A stretch of 64,000 nt of DNA from the NCBI GenBank assembly GCA_045560765.1, contig JBJKZD010000010.1:496001-560000 (forward strand), read 5' to 3'. The notes beneath the pieces are model-generated. The model was not told the origin of the DNA, searched no databases, and saw only the letters and a program-made list of their open reading frames with translations. Position numbers and translations under genes: made by a program. Numbering within the stretch: position 1 is the stretch's first letter; each line of letters starts with the position of its first letter. Shown here piece after piece: positions 1-9,867 of this stretch. This stretch comes from UBA9926 sp913064795. Its GTDB lineage: Bacteria > Pseudomonadota > Gammaproteobacteria > Pseudomonadales > Azotimanducaceae.

Positions 1-1
1 G

Positions 2-322
2 CAACACGATGAGACCGCATCGATTTATCGAGACATGTTTTCCCATGGTGGCTTTGGATTGCATCACGTCGCCAAGCTGGTGCCTGATTATGAGATGGCC
101 AAGTCAAACCTCAAGGCCCAAGGCTTTGAGCTGGCTTGTGAACTCTATGCTGACGGGGTCTGGGCGGGCTATTTCGATACGCGGAGTCAGTTGCATTGCT
201 TTACAGAGATTCACTCGATCACTGATCCGATCCTAACAACATTTTCGCGCTGGAAGGTTGCCCATCAATCTTTTTCGCCTGATGTCGATGATGCGATTGT
301 CGAGCGGGTGGCGGGTTCTTGA
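2..322 (+). CDS. VOC (glyoxalase-fold) family protein, 3' part only
   Basis: The frame is open from the first bases of the window and stops at 320-322, so only the C-terminal ~106 residues are present. The visible part has the VOC/glyoxalase look: a second beta-alpha-beta-beta-beta half with the run GGFGLHHVAKLVPDYE (a metal-ligand-type His followed by a segment in which the partner is compared between modules) and the phrase AKSNLKAQGFELACEL. VOC proteins are small metal-dependent isomerases, dioxygenases or lyases; the substrate cannot be read from this fragment. It lies 60 bp upstream of a BVMO on the same strand and may share its transcript. The family call is fairly safe and the reaction is unknown. 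Confidence 0.6.
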   Translation, partial: QHDETASIYRDMFSHGGFGLHHVAKLVPDYEMAKSNLKAQGFELACELYADGVWAGYFDTRSQLHCFTEIHSITDPILTTFSRWKVAHQSFSPDVDDAIVERVAGS

Positions 323-382
323 TCACAGGAAACCCATGATGCGGCTCTGGCTGAACTATTACATGCTTTGCGAGTGTTTCTG

Positions 383-2329
383 ATGACTCAAATGACCCCC
401 TCTTTTTTACCCGGCGACGACGAAACGCTCCGAACCGCCTTGCGAGATGTCAACACACCGAATTTACTGTTGGTGTTGGCGACCATCACTGGGGAGGACG
501 ATTGGCTTAAAGCGCCCTTCCTGCCGGCACCGATTGTGGCCCCTGAGGGGAGTTTGTTTCCCGATGACTCGGGTGGGTTCAGCGAGGCCCTGGTTGCTCA
601 AATCCATGAGGCGGCCATACGTATTCTGGGTGAGGTTCGAGATGGTCGACGGACACTGGGTACCGCCCCGGATCTTGAGCGCTTCCAGCGGATGTTGTCG
701 ATCTCAACTGCAGAACCTGTGGATTTGGGCACCGCAAAGATGTTGATGGAAGAAACGCGATTTACGGATCGGGATATTCAGTGGCAGCCGGCGTTGGAGA
801 TGGCGCTGGGAAAAAGAACCCACAGCGATTTTCATGTTGTGATCGTGGGAGCGGGGATGTCTGGCCTCGGTACCGCAGCAAAGCTCAAACAGGCGGGGGT
901 TTCTTTTACGGTGTTAGAAAAAAATGATGCCGTCGGTGGCACCTGGTATGAGAACCGTTACCCTGACTGCGGCGTAGATACGCCCAATCACTTCTATTCG
1001 TATTCGTTTCATCGCAATCCAGGGTGGTCAGGTTATTTTTCCAAACGTGATGAGTTGCATGCCTATTTTGAGGATTGTGCCGATGCCTTTGGTGTGCGTG
1101 ATCGGATACAGCTCAATTGTTCGGTTCAAAAGATGGTATTCGATGCGAGTTCGAGTCGTTGGCGGGTTGTTTACCGAGATGAGACAGGTCAGATTCAGGA
1201 GCTAGAGGCCCATGCAGTGGTGAGCGCTGTCGGTCAACTGAACCGGCCCGCTATGCCAGAAATCGAAGGGCTTGCCTCCTTCGAAGGTAAAATGTGGCAT
1301 TCCGCTAGATGGCAAGAAGAGGATCTGGCCGGCAAACGGGTGGGGGTCATCGGAACCGGTTGCAGTAGTGTGCAGTTGCTGCCTAAAACAGCCGAGAGAG
1401 CTGGACACACAACGGTTTTTCAACGCACTCCCCATTGGGTCGCACCTGCAAGAGACTATTACAAGCCAGTCGAGCCAGGATTGATTTGGGCCCTTAAACA
1501 CATGCCTTACTATGCCGAGTTTCATCGTGCGCGAATGATACTCGTGTTCGGTGACCGGTCTTGGCCTGCGGTCGTATCGGATCCTGATTGGCTGGACCAA
1601 TCGGTGTCGGTAAACGAGGCAAATCACGTAATGCGAGAAACGCTCATCGGATTTATTAGGGAGGGCCTAGGTCCCAAACAGAATTATGCGGAGGCCTGTA
1701 TCCCAGACTTCCCGGTTTGGGGTAAACGTTTAATCGTCGACAACGGGTGGTACGAAACGCTCGCGCGGGAGGACGTATCGCTAGTACCCAGAGGAATCAC
1801 GCGGGTGACCGCGACCGGTGTCGTTACCGATGACGGAGCCCATCATGATCTCGATATTTTAATTCTTGCCACGGGCTTCAAATCCAACGAGTTGCTGTCG
1901 CCGATCGAGATTGAGGGTCTTGAGGGGCAAAGCCTGGCTGATCTATGGGGCGATGCCGCCAATGCTTACAAAGGGACGGTCGTGCCTGGATTTCCAAATT
2001 TGTTTTGTTTATATGGGCCGAACACGAACATCGTGCATGGCGGGAGCATTATTTATCAGATCGAATGTCAAATTCACTACATGATGCAGTGTCTTGCGCT
2101 GTCTGCTTCTGAGGAGGCTGCGATCAATGTGCGCGGAGCAGTGAATTCAGACTACAACCGAGAGGTCCAAGCGCTGAGTCGTCAACTCGCTTGGGGACAT
2201 CCCAACGTCGAGAGTTGGTACAAAAATCAAGCGGGTCAGGTCGTCAACAATTCCCCCTTTAGTTTGCAACAGTTTTGGGAGGAGACCCACGATATGGATC
2301 CTACCGATTTTGAATTTGTTGAGGTTTAA
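383..2329 (+). CDS. Baeyer-Villiger monooxygenase, 4-hydroxyacetophenone monooxygenase (HAPMO)-like
   Basis: A 648-residue flavoprotein that should insert an oxygen atom next to a ketone carbonyl using FAD and NADPH. Seen: an N-terminal extension of ~145 residues, a FAD Rossmann motif GAGMSG (~156-161), GGTWYENRYPDCGVD (~185-199), the BVMO fingerprint FxGxxxHxxxW as FEGKMWHSARW (~300-310), a second dinucleotide motif GTGCSS (~324-329) and a late ATGF. The N-terminal extension and total length match the HAPMO subgroup (about 640 residues) rather than the shorter cyclohexanone type. I chose ATG 383 over an upstream in-frame TTG at 368; ATG 392 is also possible and no strong ribosome site decides it. 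Substrate is unproven; aryl or aliphatic ketones are both possible. Confidence 0.88.
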   Translation: MTQMTPSFLPGDDETLRTALRDVNTPNLLLVLATITGEDDWLKAPFLPAPIVAPEGSLFPDDSGGFSEALVAQIHEAAIRILGEVRDGRRTLGTAPDLERFQRMLSISTAEPVDLGTAKMLMEETRFTDRDIQWQPALEMALGKRTHSDFHVVIVGAGMSGLGTAAKLKQAGVSFTVLEKNDAVGGTWYENRYPDCGVDTPNHFYSYSFHRNPGWSGYFSKRDELHAYFEDCADAFGVRDRIQLNCSVQKMVFDASSSRWRVVYRDETGQIQELEAHAVVSAVGQLNRPAMPEIEGLASFEGKMWHSARWQEEDLAGKRVGVIGTGCSSVQLLPKTAERAGHTTVFQRTPHWVAPARDYYKPVEPGLIWALKHMPYYAEFHRARMILVFGDRSWPAVVSDPDWLDQSVSVNEANHVMRETLIGFIREGLGPKQNYAEACIPDFPVWGKRLIVDNGWYETLAREDVSLVPRGITRVTATGVVTDDGAHHDLDILILATGFKSNELLSPIEIEGLEGQSLADLWGDAANAYKGTVVPGFPNLFCLYGPNTNIVHGGSIIYQIECQIHYMMQCLALSASEEAAINVRGAVNSDYNREVQALSRQLAWGHPNVESWYKNQAGQVVNNSPFSLQQFWEETHDMDPTDFEFVEV

Positions 2330-2343
2330 CCCAGGGCGGTCGG

Positions 2344-2946
2344 TTACAGAAGGTCTAGAAGAACGGGTGCGACGCTGATCACGAGTAGCAGGGCTGCGCT
2401 GCGATTAAAAATCATTAATTTGCGCTCGGTGTCTAGTTTGCTTGCGATCAAAGCACCGGAAAAAGCCCAAAGCAGTACTGACCCGAGGGTCACCCAAAAA
2501 AAGAGCGCCACCAAGATTAGAACTTCAGAGAGGATCACTGTGCTGGTGTCGGTATAGGCCGAGATCGCCGAAATGATGACCACAACACCTTTTGGGTTGA
2601 TCCATTGAAAGAGTACGGCCTCGATAAAACGCATGGGTCGGGTCAGCGTCTTTCGGTCCAAAGAATGGCTCGCCGCGAGACTGTAGGCGATGAAAAGAAT
2701 AAAAGCCAGGCCGAGGATTCTCAAGGTCAGTTGTAGTCCAGGCAATGCGGTCAGTAGCCAGCCCAAACCCAATGCAGCGATCGTGACCAACAAAGTAAAC
2801 CCAGCAATGACGCCAACCATGTGCGGCAGGGTTTTTCGCCAACCGAAGTTCGCGCTCGATGCCGCCAATAGTAAGTTGTTTGGACCTGGCGTAAATGCAG
2901 CGACGGTCGCAAACGTTGTCAGCGAAATAAGTTCAGGAATTTCCAC
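2344..2946 (-). CDS. LysE/RhtB family exporter
   Basis: A 200-residue inner-membrane protein with about six hydrophobic segments. The N-terminus has the LysE/RhtB signature FTPGPNNLLLAASSANFG, and the middle has FQWINPKGVVVIISAISAY, also typical of the family. Members export amino acids or small metabolites by proton antiport. The length is normal (about 200-210). It starts at a GTG. It is convergent with the BVMO, with only ~14 bp between stops, so the two are not an operon. The substrate cannot be assigned. Confidence 0.88.
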   Translation of the reverse strand: MEIPELISLTTFATVAAFTPGPNNLLLAASSANFGWRKTLPHMVGVIAGFTLLVTIAALGLGWLLTALPGLQLTLRILGLAFILFIAYSLAASHSLDRKTLTRPMRFIEAVLFQWINPKGVVVIISAISAYTDTSTVILSEVLILVALFFWVTLGSVLLWAFSGALIASKLDTERKLMIFNRSAALLLVISVAPVLLDLL

Positions 2947-3008
2947 GGCCCAGACCTTATCTTAAGGGCGGTTGAATCGCAAAGAACGGTGAGCAGTGGG
3001 CAGCGTGT

Positions 3009-6000
3009 CTAAGCGGTGGTGACGTCTTTAAGGAGGTCTTTCGAGGGGATCATCACCTTGATCGAATGAAGCGTCGATTGCCTCGTAAACAGCGACTGGC
3101 TGAGATCGTAAGATAAAGTTTTGCCCGCCACGGTTAGCGTCTGTTCAGACTTGTCGGTCAACACGATACAAGTTTCGCCATCGGTGAGCTGATACAGGAT
3201 CGGAATTTGGCACCAAGTAAAAGCAAGGCTCTGGGGAGGTAATTCAATGTTTTCCCAGCATTGATTCATCGAGAAATAGTCAAAGCTCGCCGCATCACCC
3301 ATGAACTCATCGGCGTGAAGTAGACTGGGTTGAAACGAGATTTGGCCAGAATGTACTCGTACCCCAAGCTCTCCAAAGCGTGTCAAGATTTCTTCTTTGA
3401 CTTGCCCAGTCATGCCCGGTTGTTGAGCGCCGGCATGTAACGGGGTATGCGAATAAGGGTCGGTAGGAAAGGCACCGAATTCCTCGGGTGTCTTATTGAA
3501 CCCAATGCCGGCTCTGATTTGATAATAATAGCGCGCCAAACGTGCCACCACGGCAGAGTCTGCGCCATGATCTAAGGCATTGAAATAGGTTTCTTGCACA
3601 GCGAGAAGCAATTTCCCGATCATATGCCAGTAGACGCATCCAAGGCCTTCAAAACTGAACATGCCGCCAGACCGTCCCGTGAAGGCATGATGGTTAAAAA
3701 CGGATTCGTAGACTGCGTGGATCGTTTGAATTTCTTGTTTGGGGTCTTCGATATCGTACTCGGGCAAAACTTTTCCGAGAATTTGGTCAAGGACATCCCG
3801 ATTGGTACAGTCGGCATGAAACCGCAAGCGATCCGAACCATCCGGTGCGACTAATCGATAATCCTCCTCGGCAAGCATTTGACTGAAAAGCGCAATCCCG
3901 TCGGTCTCAGATCGTAAAAATTGATTTTTATCGAGAAATCCCGTCAATGCTCGATCAGGATAAAGCATGAAGGTCTGCTGATCCTCTCGATACATATCAC
4001 TGTCAAACAATGCTGAGAGGAGTTCAATGGCGATTTCCGGCGATAGGGATTGGGCGCTGAGTGCGGCGACCTGACCCTCAAGCATTGGATAGAGTTCGTC
4101 GATGTGGGCCCGGTCCCCTTCTGCATCGAGTAGGTTATAGGTGTGATAAAGCTGGTCAGGTCGTCGATTATTTGTCAGCGTATCGTCAAATATTTGGATT
4201 GCGGTACCGAGGAGCTGCTCAACTTCCGAATACTCATGCGCGGTTTGTTCAAAAGTCGTTGTTTGGTAGATGACCGCGCGGTAGTCGCTCGCTGCGCCCC
4301 CCAAGGCCGCCATAAAGTCATAACGCTGCTGCGGGTTAATCGGGCCTTGACTGAGGGCGGTTGTGATGGCCTCAAGAATATCAGTCGTATCCGCAAGCCA
4401 TTGTCCGACAGGCGCGGTTAAATGAAAGACTCCCTGCTGGCCAGCGATCAACGCGTTCAAGAATTGACTGTATCGTCTTAGGTAGCAGAGTGTCACAACA
4501 GACAGTCCTGATCCAACCAGCGCATTGTTACCGTCGTTCCACTCCGGCCGTTGGGTATTGAGCCAGATACCACCGTCAACAACCAGGTTAGAGATTTTGG
4601 TCAGAAGCGGCACCAACAGCTTCTCGAGTAAGTTGACTTGATAGACTTCCCCCGATGCGGTCAGCCGAAGTTTTCCGTCGGCACCCAATCGCTCGACTTC
4701 TCGATCAATCCTTGCCGCCAGCGCTGCATCGAAGATCACGGTGTCTTTGGGGTCTTTAACGATCTCTGTGAAAGGCTTTATTCGATAGGGCACATTGGCA
4801 TAAGCGAAGGTCGATTGTGCGAGCATCGATCTCAACTTTCCGGGATGAAAGGTGTTGGACAGTTCCAGAAATTTCAACAAATAGATAATTTGATGATCAC
4901 CCCAGTAACCGATGTAGCTCCAAGGGTCCTCGATGTCCTCGATTTCCCAGTCGATGCCTTCGTGGGTGACCCGGTAAGGGTTGTAACCATCGAGGGTTGA
5001 GGCATTAACGAACTTTGCGATCATGTGCTCGATGAATTCAGGAAAACTATAGGCCAAGGCTTCCCAGTTTTGAAAGATGTCCCGCCAGTTGCCTGCATAG
5101 GCGAGCAGTCTCCGACCATTTTCTTCTTTAATCCTGATTTCGAAATGGTTCCAGGGCCGTGAGGGATCGCCATGGCGGCGACCAAATGAGATGGGAAGGT
5201 ACTCTTGCGCAAGCCGTTGTAATTGTCTGCTGCCTTGAGCGTTGATCACCGCGATGAATTCACTGCGACTCAATGCGTTTGAAAAGCCTTGGAGCACTGT
5301 TTCTGCTTCACTGACAAGCGGTTGGTTGAAAGTTTTAAGTGAGGTTAAAAAATCGGACTTGTGAATCGTGTATTGATCGATCAGTGTACCGCCGCGCATG
5401 ATATTGAATAAAACGTTGGCGTAGTGATGCGTGGTTACTTTCTCGTCGGCGCTGCGCTGCAAGCCGTCGCTCCCGGAAACCAATTCAGCGAGGGCCTGTT
5501 GGCCTTTCTGGATGTCATTGTGAAGTCTTTCGGTGAGTAGTTCTGTTGTTCTCAATTGGGTTTGGAGCATTTGAACTTGCTGCTGAGTCAATTGAACGTC
5601 AGCCACAGTCGCCCAATGAACCGGCTCGTCCGGCATGACAGTCAGTGCAGCTTGCGACAGGTAAAGACCTCGCACGCCACGGGTGCTGAGCGTTTTCTGG
5701 ACAGGGGTGTCGCCTAAGAACTGATCGACTTGTTGCGCCGAGATCAGCGTCGACGAAGTCGGTAATCCGACACTAAAAGTGGTATTGGCTCTTAAAGATT
5801 CGTTGGCTTGGGCCCGATCTGAAACAGCCGAATAGAGCGAGAAGGTTGCGAGCCCGGTTGCCGCATCCAGTTCGGTCCGTTTGTAAGCGTCAACCAGGTT
5901 GCTGGAGGTTTCCTGCAGCGCTCGAGGCGTATTAGCCGGGAGGATGTTCTGCAGGCCGCTGATGAGCTCAAGCTTGATCGGGGCACGCCCTTGATTGATC

Positions 6001-6485
6001 AAGGTTGAATTCGCCACGAAACCAAATTGTTCGCTGGTCGTCCAGGTCAGTCGATAGGTAAGATTGAGGTCGTGATGCGTTTCTTCGAAACATATTCGCG
6101 AGCCCACCATGTTTTTATAAATATTTCGGCTACAGTTGCCTTGCCAAGGCCTCTGGTGGAAAAACGGTGACCAGAGCTGGCGCTGACTACCCGTCCCAAC
6201 TTTGATGTAGGTGAGTGCACCGGTGTGCTGGCTGCTTTCGTGAATCTTGTCAACCGGAAGATAAGGGAAGAGCGCAAATTCTGGTGCAACCCTGCCCGCG
6301 GTAAGGCCGGTTGTTGAGGAAATAAACAGCCAGTGATCATCGCGGGAGGCGAGACTGACGAAGAACGGTGGCAGAGATTCTATGTCTCGGATGAGGTAGT
6401 ACCGCTCGCCCTCAAGCCAGACAAATTCTTCGGACTCATTGAAAGGCTCAGCGTTGTGTATCTTCAGTTGCGGCATGAAACACAT
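3009..6485 (-). CDS. Large (alpha/alpha)6-barrel glycoside phosphorylase-like protein (GH94/GH149/GH161 type)
   Basis: A 1158-residue cytoplasmic protein without signal peptide. The N-terminal third is beta-rich, followed by a helical, glutamine-rich stretch that looks like a coiled coil (~297-335), then a helical catalytic region with SYIGYWGDHQ (~525) and EWNDGNNALVG (~648), and a C-terminal part with QPGMTGQVKEE (~1023). The WND-type motif and the layout resemble inverting disaccharide or oligoglucan phosphorylases; the great length fits GH149 or GH161 (beta-1,3-oligoglucan phosphorylases) better than GH94 (~800). The assignment is from memory of these families, not a search. It is divergent from lacI and a GH-A lipoprotein, which supports a role in glycan breakdown. 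The start could also be ATG 6476. Confidence 0.5.
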   Translation of the reverse strand: MCFMPQLKIHNAEPFNESEEFVWLEGERYYLIRDIESLPPFFVSLASRDDHWLFISSTTGLTAGRVAPEFALFPYLPVDKIHESSQHTGALTYIKVGTGSQRQLWSPFFHQRPWQGNCSRNIYKNMVGSRICFEETHHDLNLTYRLTWTTSEQFGFVANSTLINQGRAPIKLELISGLQNILPANTPRALQETSSNLVDAYKRTELDAATGLATFSLYSAVSDRAQANESLRANTTFSVGLPTSSTLISAQQVDQFLGDTPVQKTLSTRGVRGLYLSQAALTVMPDEPVHWATVADVQLTQQQVQMLQTQLRTTELLTERLHNDIQKGQQALAELVSGSDGLQRSADEKVTTHHYANVLFNIMRGGTLIDQYTIHKSDFLTSLKTFNQPLVSEAETVLQGFSNALSRSEFIAVINAQGSRQLQRLAQEYLPISFGRRHGDPSRPWNHFEIRIKEENGRRLLAYAGNWRDIFQNWEALAYSFPEFIEHMIAKFVNASTLDGYNPYRVTHEGIDWEIEDIEDPWSYIGYWGDHQIIYLLKFLELSNTFHPGKLRSMLAQSTFAYANVPYRIKPFTEIVKDPKDTVIFDAALAARIDREVERLGADGKLRLTASGEVYQVNLLEKLLVPLLTKISNLVVDGGIWLNTQRPEWNDGNNALVGSGLSVVTLCYLRRYSQFLNALIAGQQGVFHLTAPVGQWLADTTDILEAITTALSQGPINPQQRYDFMAALGGAASDYRAVIYQTTTFEQTAHEYSEVEQLLGTAIQIFDDTLTNNRRPDQLYHTYNLLDAEGDRAHIDELYPMLEGQVAALSAQSLSPEIAIELLSALFDSDMYREDQQTFMLYPDRALTGFLDKNQFLRSETDGIALFSQMLAEEDYRLVAPDGSDRLRFHADCTNRDVLDQILGKVLPEYDIEDPKQEIQTIHAVYESVFNHHAFTGRSGGMFSFEGLGCVYWHMIGKLLLAVQETYFNALDHGADSAVVARLARYYYQIRAGIGFNKTPEEFGAFPTDPYSHTPLHAGAQQPGMTGQVKEEILTRFGELGVRVHSGQISFQPSLLHADEFMGDAASFDYFSMNQCWENIELPPQSLAFTWCQIPILYQLTDGETCIVLTDKSEQTLTVAGKTLSYDLSQSLFTRQSTLHSIKVMIPSKDLLKDVTTA

Positions 6486-7020
6486 CCATCATGGTTCTAC
6501 AGAAATCCGATATCGACGGATTAGAACGGCCCTTGTACCGCGGGCAAGGACTCAAAAGTAGAATCCATGACCAGGTCCGCACCCCTCACTGCCCTAGAAG
6601 AGGCAATGGGGTCAGTTGCAAGACGGATAAAATCCCAGGCGGGCTGGGCTGTCAACGTAAAATGCGCCGAAGAGGGTGGAGGGTGAGTGCAATTGGCCGA
6701 AAGCTTTTACTGAGCACTCAAAACCCGATAAGCGTCAAGCAGATTGTGGCTTTAGGTCTTTGAGGGTCTCGTGGGTGAAATGGGTTTGTGGGGCGATTCT
6801 GCAAACTTTAGTCGATCTTTGATGTTATTTGACCGGCTTCGAAAAGACTTTTGGAACCCGGGTTGGTGAAGGACGACAGGATCAGAGCTCGGCTAGGACT
6901 TTCCTACTAAGAGGCCTCAATTCGGAGGCTGAGAGGGATGTGGCCCTGGACTGATTGCCAAAACAGACCGGGCTATTCAAAAAGTGCGTATTCAACCGGT
7001 GGCTCTAAGCAGACCATGGT
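6486..7020. other. Intergenic region between divergent phosphorylase and lacI genes
   Basis: A 535-bp stretch with no convincing gene. Short open frames here lack ribosome sites and family features. It must carry the promoter of the leftward phosphorylase gene, but I see no clear -35/-10 pair for it. Confidence 0.5.
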
Positions 7021-7049
7021 TTGACCCATTGAGGGATGGGTGAAATAAT
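7021..7049 (+). promoter_or_regulatory. Sigma70-type promoter of the lacI-GH operon
   Basis: TTGACC (7021-7026) and AATAAT (7044-7049) are separated by 17 bp, a good match to the sigma70 pattern. The expected start site (~7056) falls inside a perfect palindrome, giving a ~235-nt leader before the LacI start codon. Confidence 0.6.
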
Positions 7050-7064
7050 GACAGCGCTGTCATT
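7047..7064. promoter_or_regulatory. LacI-family operator (perfect 18-bp palindrome)
   Basis: AATGACAGCGCTGTCATT is a perfect inverted repeat with the central GCGC core typical of LacI/GalR operators. It overlaps the -10 element and start site of the promoter just upstream of the LacI gene, so bound repressor would block transcription. Autoregulation is the natural inference. Confidence 0.72.
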
Positions 7065-7290
7065 GGTTGTGCAAAAGATCGCAGATGGTGCCAACAAGGA
7101 CGTGTGCCTGGGGTGAGTGGGCATGCGTTGAGGGATCGATCAATCAGCTGCGGGGCTCTGAAAGCATCAATTTAAAGGTAAGCAACCTCATGCTGGGTTG
7201 TAAAAACGAGATTTTCTGGCGGATATGGTCCAAAGTATCGATCATTAATCCCAAGTTTCGGTCCAAGGTTTGATCATTATCAAAGATGCC

Positions 7291-8361
7291 ATGAAGAACT
7301 CAGTGCCCCCTAAAGCTCAATCCAAATTAAAAGCACCCACGATCTTCGATGTAGCCAAGCTTGCAGGTGTCTCCATCAAAACGGTCTCCCGAGTCATCAA
7401 TCTAGAGAGCAATGTTCGGGCATCAACTCGAGAGCGGGTCGAGGAAGCTGTCGAGGCGCTGGATTATCGCCCCAATGCTGCCGCGCGCGTTCTCTCCGGG
7501 AAACGGTTTTATGTGATCGGGCTCATTTATGAGAACCCAAACGAATTTAGCTACATGCAGAAGGTGTTAAACGGTGCATTGAAGGCTTGTGAGGCTGGTG
7601 GCTATACCTTGTTGCTACTGCCCTTGACTTTGCCTAACCCAGACTTGATTGACGATGTGCAGCGCTTTGTTTCTCAATCTAGGCTCGATGGTGTGGTATT
7701 GCCGGCACCCCTCGGCGACTTTTCGGAAATTCAGCGACTCCTGAACGAATTGAACATTCCTTACGCCAGGATTACGCCCAAAACTGAAGCCGGCGATGAC
7801 CTCAGTGTGCAGTGTCATGATGAGCAAGCAAGTTTTGATGTCACACAATTTTTGATAGAACAAGGCCATCGGCGATTGGGGTTTATCAAAGGCGATCCCA
7901 TCCACGGGGCAACCGAGCATCGTTACCGGGGTTATATCCGTGCGCTTCAGGCCGCGGGAATTGGCCTGCACAGTGAGTTTGTTCGGGATGGAATGTTCAG
8001 CTTTGAATCGGGTAAAACCGCCGCTAGAGCACTCCTCGATCTGCGAGAGCCGCCGACAGCAATTGTCGCCAGCAACGATGATATGGCCGCAGGAACGATC
8101 TTTGAGGCTCGGGAGCGAGGCCTCAGCATTCCAGGCGACCTATCCGTCGTCGGGTTCGATGACACGCCCATTGCTTCACACATCTGGCCACCTCTAACCA
8201 CGGTTCGACAACCCATCGTCGAGATGGCAGAGGCGATCACGAGCCTACTGATTCGCAGACTCAAGGGTGAGCAGGTCGAGCCGCTCGATCAACCCTTTGC
8301 CTGTCACGTCGTGACCCGAGCTTCAACCGGAATAAGGGCAGCAGAAGATGATCTGGCGTAA
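7291..8361 (+). CDS. LacI-family transcriptional regulator
   Basis: A 356-residue repressor-type protein. Residues ~16-65 form the LacI helix-turn-helix and hinge (TIFDVAKLAGVSIKTVSRVI, then YRPNAAARVLSG); the rest is the periplasmic-binding-protein-like effector domain, with GFDDTPIA and a conserved C-terminal SLLIRRLKGE. The usual length is ~340. I chose ATG 7291 over an in-frame TTG at 7270. The stop overlaps the start of the following GH gene by 14 bp, so the two are translated from one mRNA. A perfect operator lies on its promoter. The effector is probably a sugar or phosphosugar released from the glycan handled by the neighbours; this is inference. Confidence 0.92.
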   Translation: MKNSVPPKAQSKLKAPTIFDVAKLAGVSIKTVSRVINLESNVRASTRERVEEAVEALDYRPNAAARVLSGKRFYVIGLIYENPNEFSYMQKVLNGALKACEAGGYTLLLLPLTLPNPDLIDDVQRFVSQSRLDGVVLPAPLGDFSEIQRLLNELNIPYARITPKTEAGDDLSVQCHDEQASFDVTQFLIEQGHRRLGFIKGDPIHGATEHRYRGYIRALQAAGIGLHSEFVRDGMFSFESGKTAARALLDLREPPTAIVASNDDMAAGTIFEARERGLSIPGDLSVVGFDDTPIASHIWPPLTTVRQPIVEMAEAITSLLIRRLKGEQVEPLDQPFACHVVTRASTGIRAAEDDLA

Positions 8362-9724
8362 CACGATTTTTAACCAAAGACCGATGTCGCCCAACCTGAG
8401 GGCGCTTGCAAAGGATCCCCGGTGGTATCTGCAGCGCGGGGTCGGGTCGTTGTTGATGATGGTTGCCTTGGGGTTGAGTTTGGGCGGCTGTGGGCTCATC
8501 GAGACAGGGTTTGAAGGCCCCAGCCGGGTTGAAATCCTAGGCCAATCGGGGCAATACCAAATGTTGAGAAATGGTGAGGTGTATCGTCCCGTGGGCGCCG
8601 GGTCAGTGCCAGGGCAATTAGAGAGTTTGAAAGCCCATGGGGCAAACTCCATTCGTACCTGGCATGTTGGAGACGGCGGTATTCTTGACGACGCTCATGC
8701 GCTGGGGCTGACGGTTTCACTGTGTTTGGATGTGGGCCGGGAGCGGTTGGGATTTGATTACGATGATGCTGATGCCGTCGCCGAACAGTTGGAGGAGTTT
8801 CGTGAAACTGTGCGCAAATTCAAGAATCATCCAGCGCTGTTAACTTGGATTATTGGCAATGAGTTGAACATTGAGTCGAAGAATCCCAAGGTCTGGAATG
8901 CCGTCAATGATATCGCGCTCATGATTAAGGCAGAGGATCCCAACCATCCGGTGACCACGGCTCTCGCTGGGCTCGGATCAAAAGAGGTGCGTGCCCTTGC
9001 CCAAAGGGCACCGGCTCTGGATTTTATCAGCGCCCAGGTCTATGGCGGAATCAGCGGTCTTGCTCAAGCGATGGATCGTGTCGGACTCGACAAGCCCCTC
9101 ATGGTGACTGAGTGGGGCACGAGAGGACATTGGGAGACCCGTGCGACCCAATGGCGCGCTCCCATCGAGCTCAGCAGTGCGCGCAAGGCCGAGCACTACA
9201 TCTCCGGGTACAAAAACGTTTTAGAACCCAACGCCGACCGAATTATTGGTTCTTACGCGTTTTTGTGGGGTCAAAAGCAAGAACGAACGCCCACCTGGTA
9301 CGGGACACTCACTGCATCGGGGCATCGAACCGAAGCAGCCGATGCGCTTTTCTTTCTTTGGCAAGGCCGTTGGCCCGAGAATCGAGCGCCGCAGGTTTCA
9401 GGATTGACGCTTAATGGGAAGCGCCCTGAATCGAGCCTTCGTGTTCGGCCCGGTCAAAGGCTTGAGGCGCAGGTATCAATGTTAGACCGGGAAGCAGATC
9501 CTCTTACACTGACCTGGATTGTTCGTCCTGAAAGTCAGGCGAAGCAGGTCGGAGGCGATCTTGAGCGGGTACCACCGGTCGTCCCGGGCCTGCTGAAAGT
9601 GTCCGAAGGAGACCGAGCCCTATTGTCAGCCCCGGCAACCTCCGGTGCTTATCGGCTCTTCGTCCGTGTTGAAGATACGGCCGGCGGTGTCGGGCATGCT
9701 AACTTTCCATTTTGGGTGCGATGA
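8348..9724 (+). CDS. Clan GH-A glycoside hydrolase lipoprotein (GH2-type TIM barrel)
   Basis: A 458-residue lipoprotein. A hydrophobic segment ends in the lipobox LGGC (Cys48), so it is likely anchored in the outer or inner membrane facing the periplasm. The barrel shows the clan GH-A pair: IIGNELN with acid/base Glu172 and VTEWG with nucleophile Glu255. The last ~110 residues look like an Ig-like beta domain (VSGLTLNGKRPESSLRVRPG onward). No canonical GH2 sugar-binding N-domain is present. The first 12 residues may not be used: ATG 8384 gives a more usual signal length, while ATG 8348 overlaps lacI. Linkage specificity is unknown; beta-glucan or beta-galactan are both possible. Confidence 0.75.
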   Translation: MIWRNTIFNQRPMSPNLRALAKDPRWYLQRGVGSLLMMVALGLSLGGCGLIETGFEGPSRVEILGQSGQYQMLRNGEVYRPVGAGSVPGQLESLKAHGANSIRTWHVGDGGILDDAHALGLTVSLCLDVGRERLGFDYDDADAVAEQLEEFRETVRKFKNHPALLTWIIGNELNIESKNPKVWNAVNDIALMIKAEDPNHPVTTALAGLGSKEVRALAQRAPALDFISAQVYGGISGLAQAMDRVGLDKPLMVTEWGTRGHWETRATQWRAPIELSSARKAEHYISGYKNVLEPNADRIIGSYAFLWGQKQERTPTWYGTLTASGHRTEAADALFFLWQGRWPENRAPQVSGLTLNGKRPESSLRVRPGQRLEAQVSMLDREADPLTLTWIVRPESQAKQVGGDLERVPPVVPGLLKVSEGDRALLSAPATSGAYRLFVRVEDTAGGVGHANFPFWVR

Positions 9725-9867
9725 ACCTGGAGAATGAGCGCTGGCTGGTAGGGATGACGCCAGGCTCAGAGACCAAGATTGAAACATGCGAGGGTGCTAC
9801 CGTCGATTGAGCGACGGATCAACGATCAACTTCAGAACACGATAGATCAGTCAATAGAGCGTTTAAA

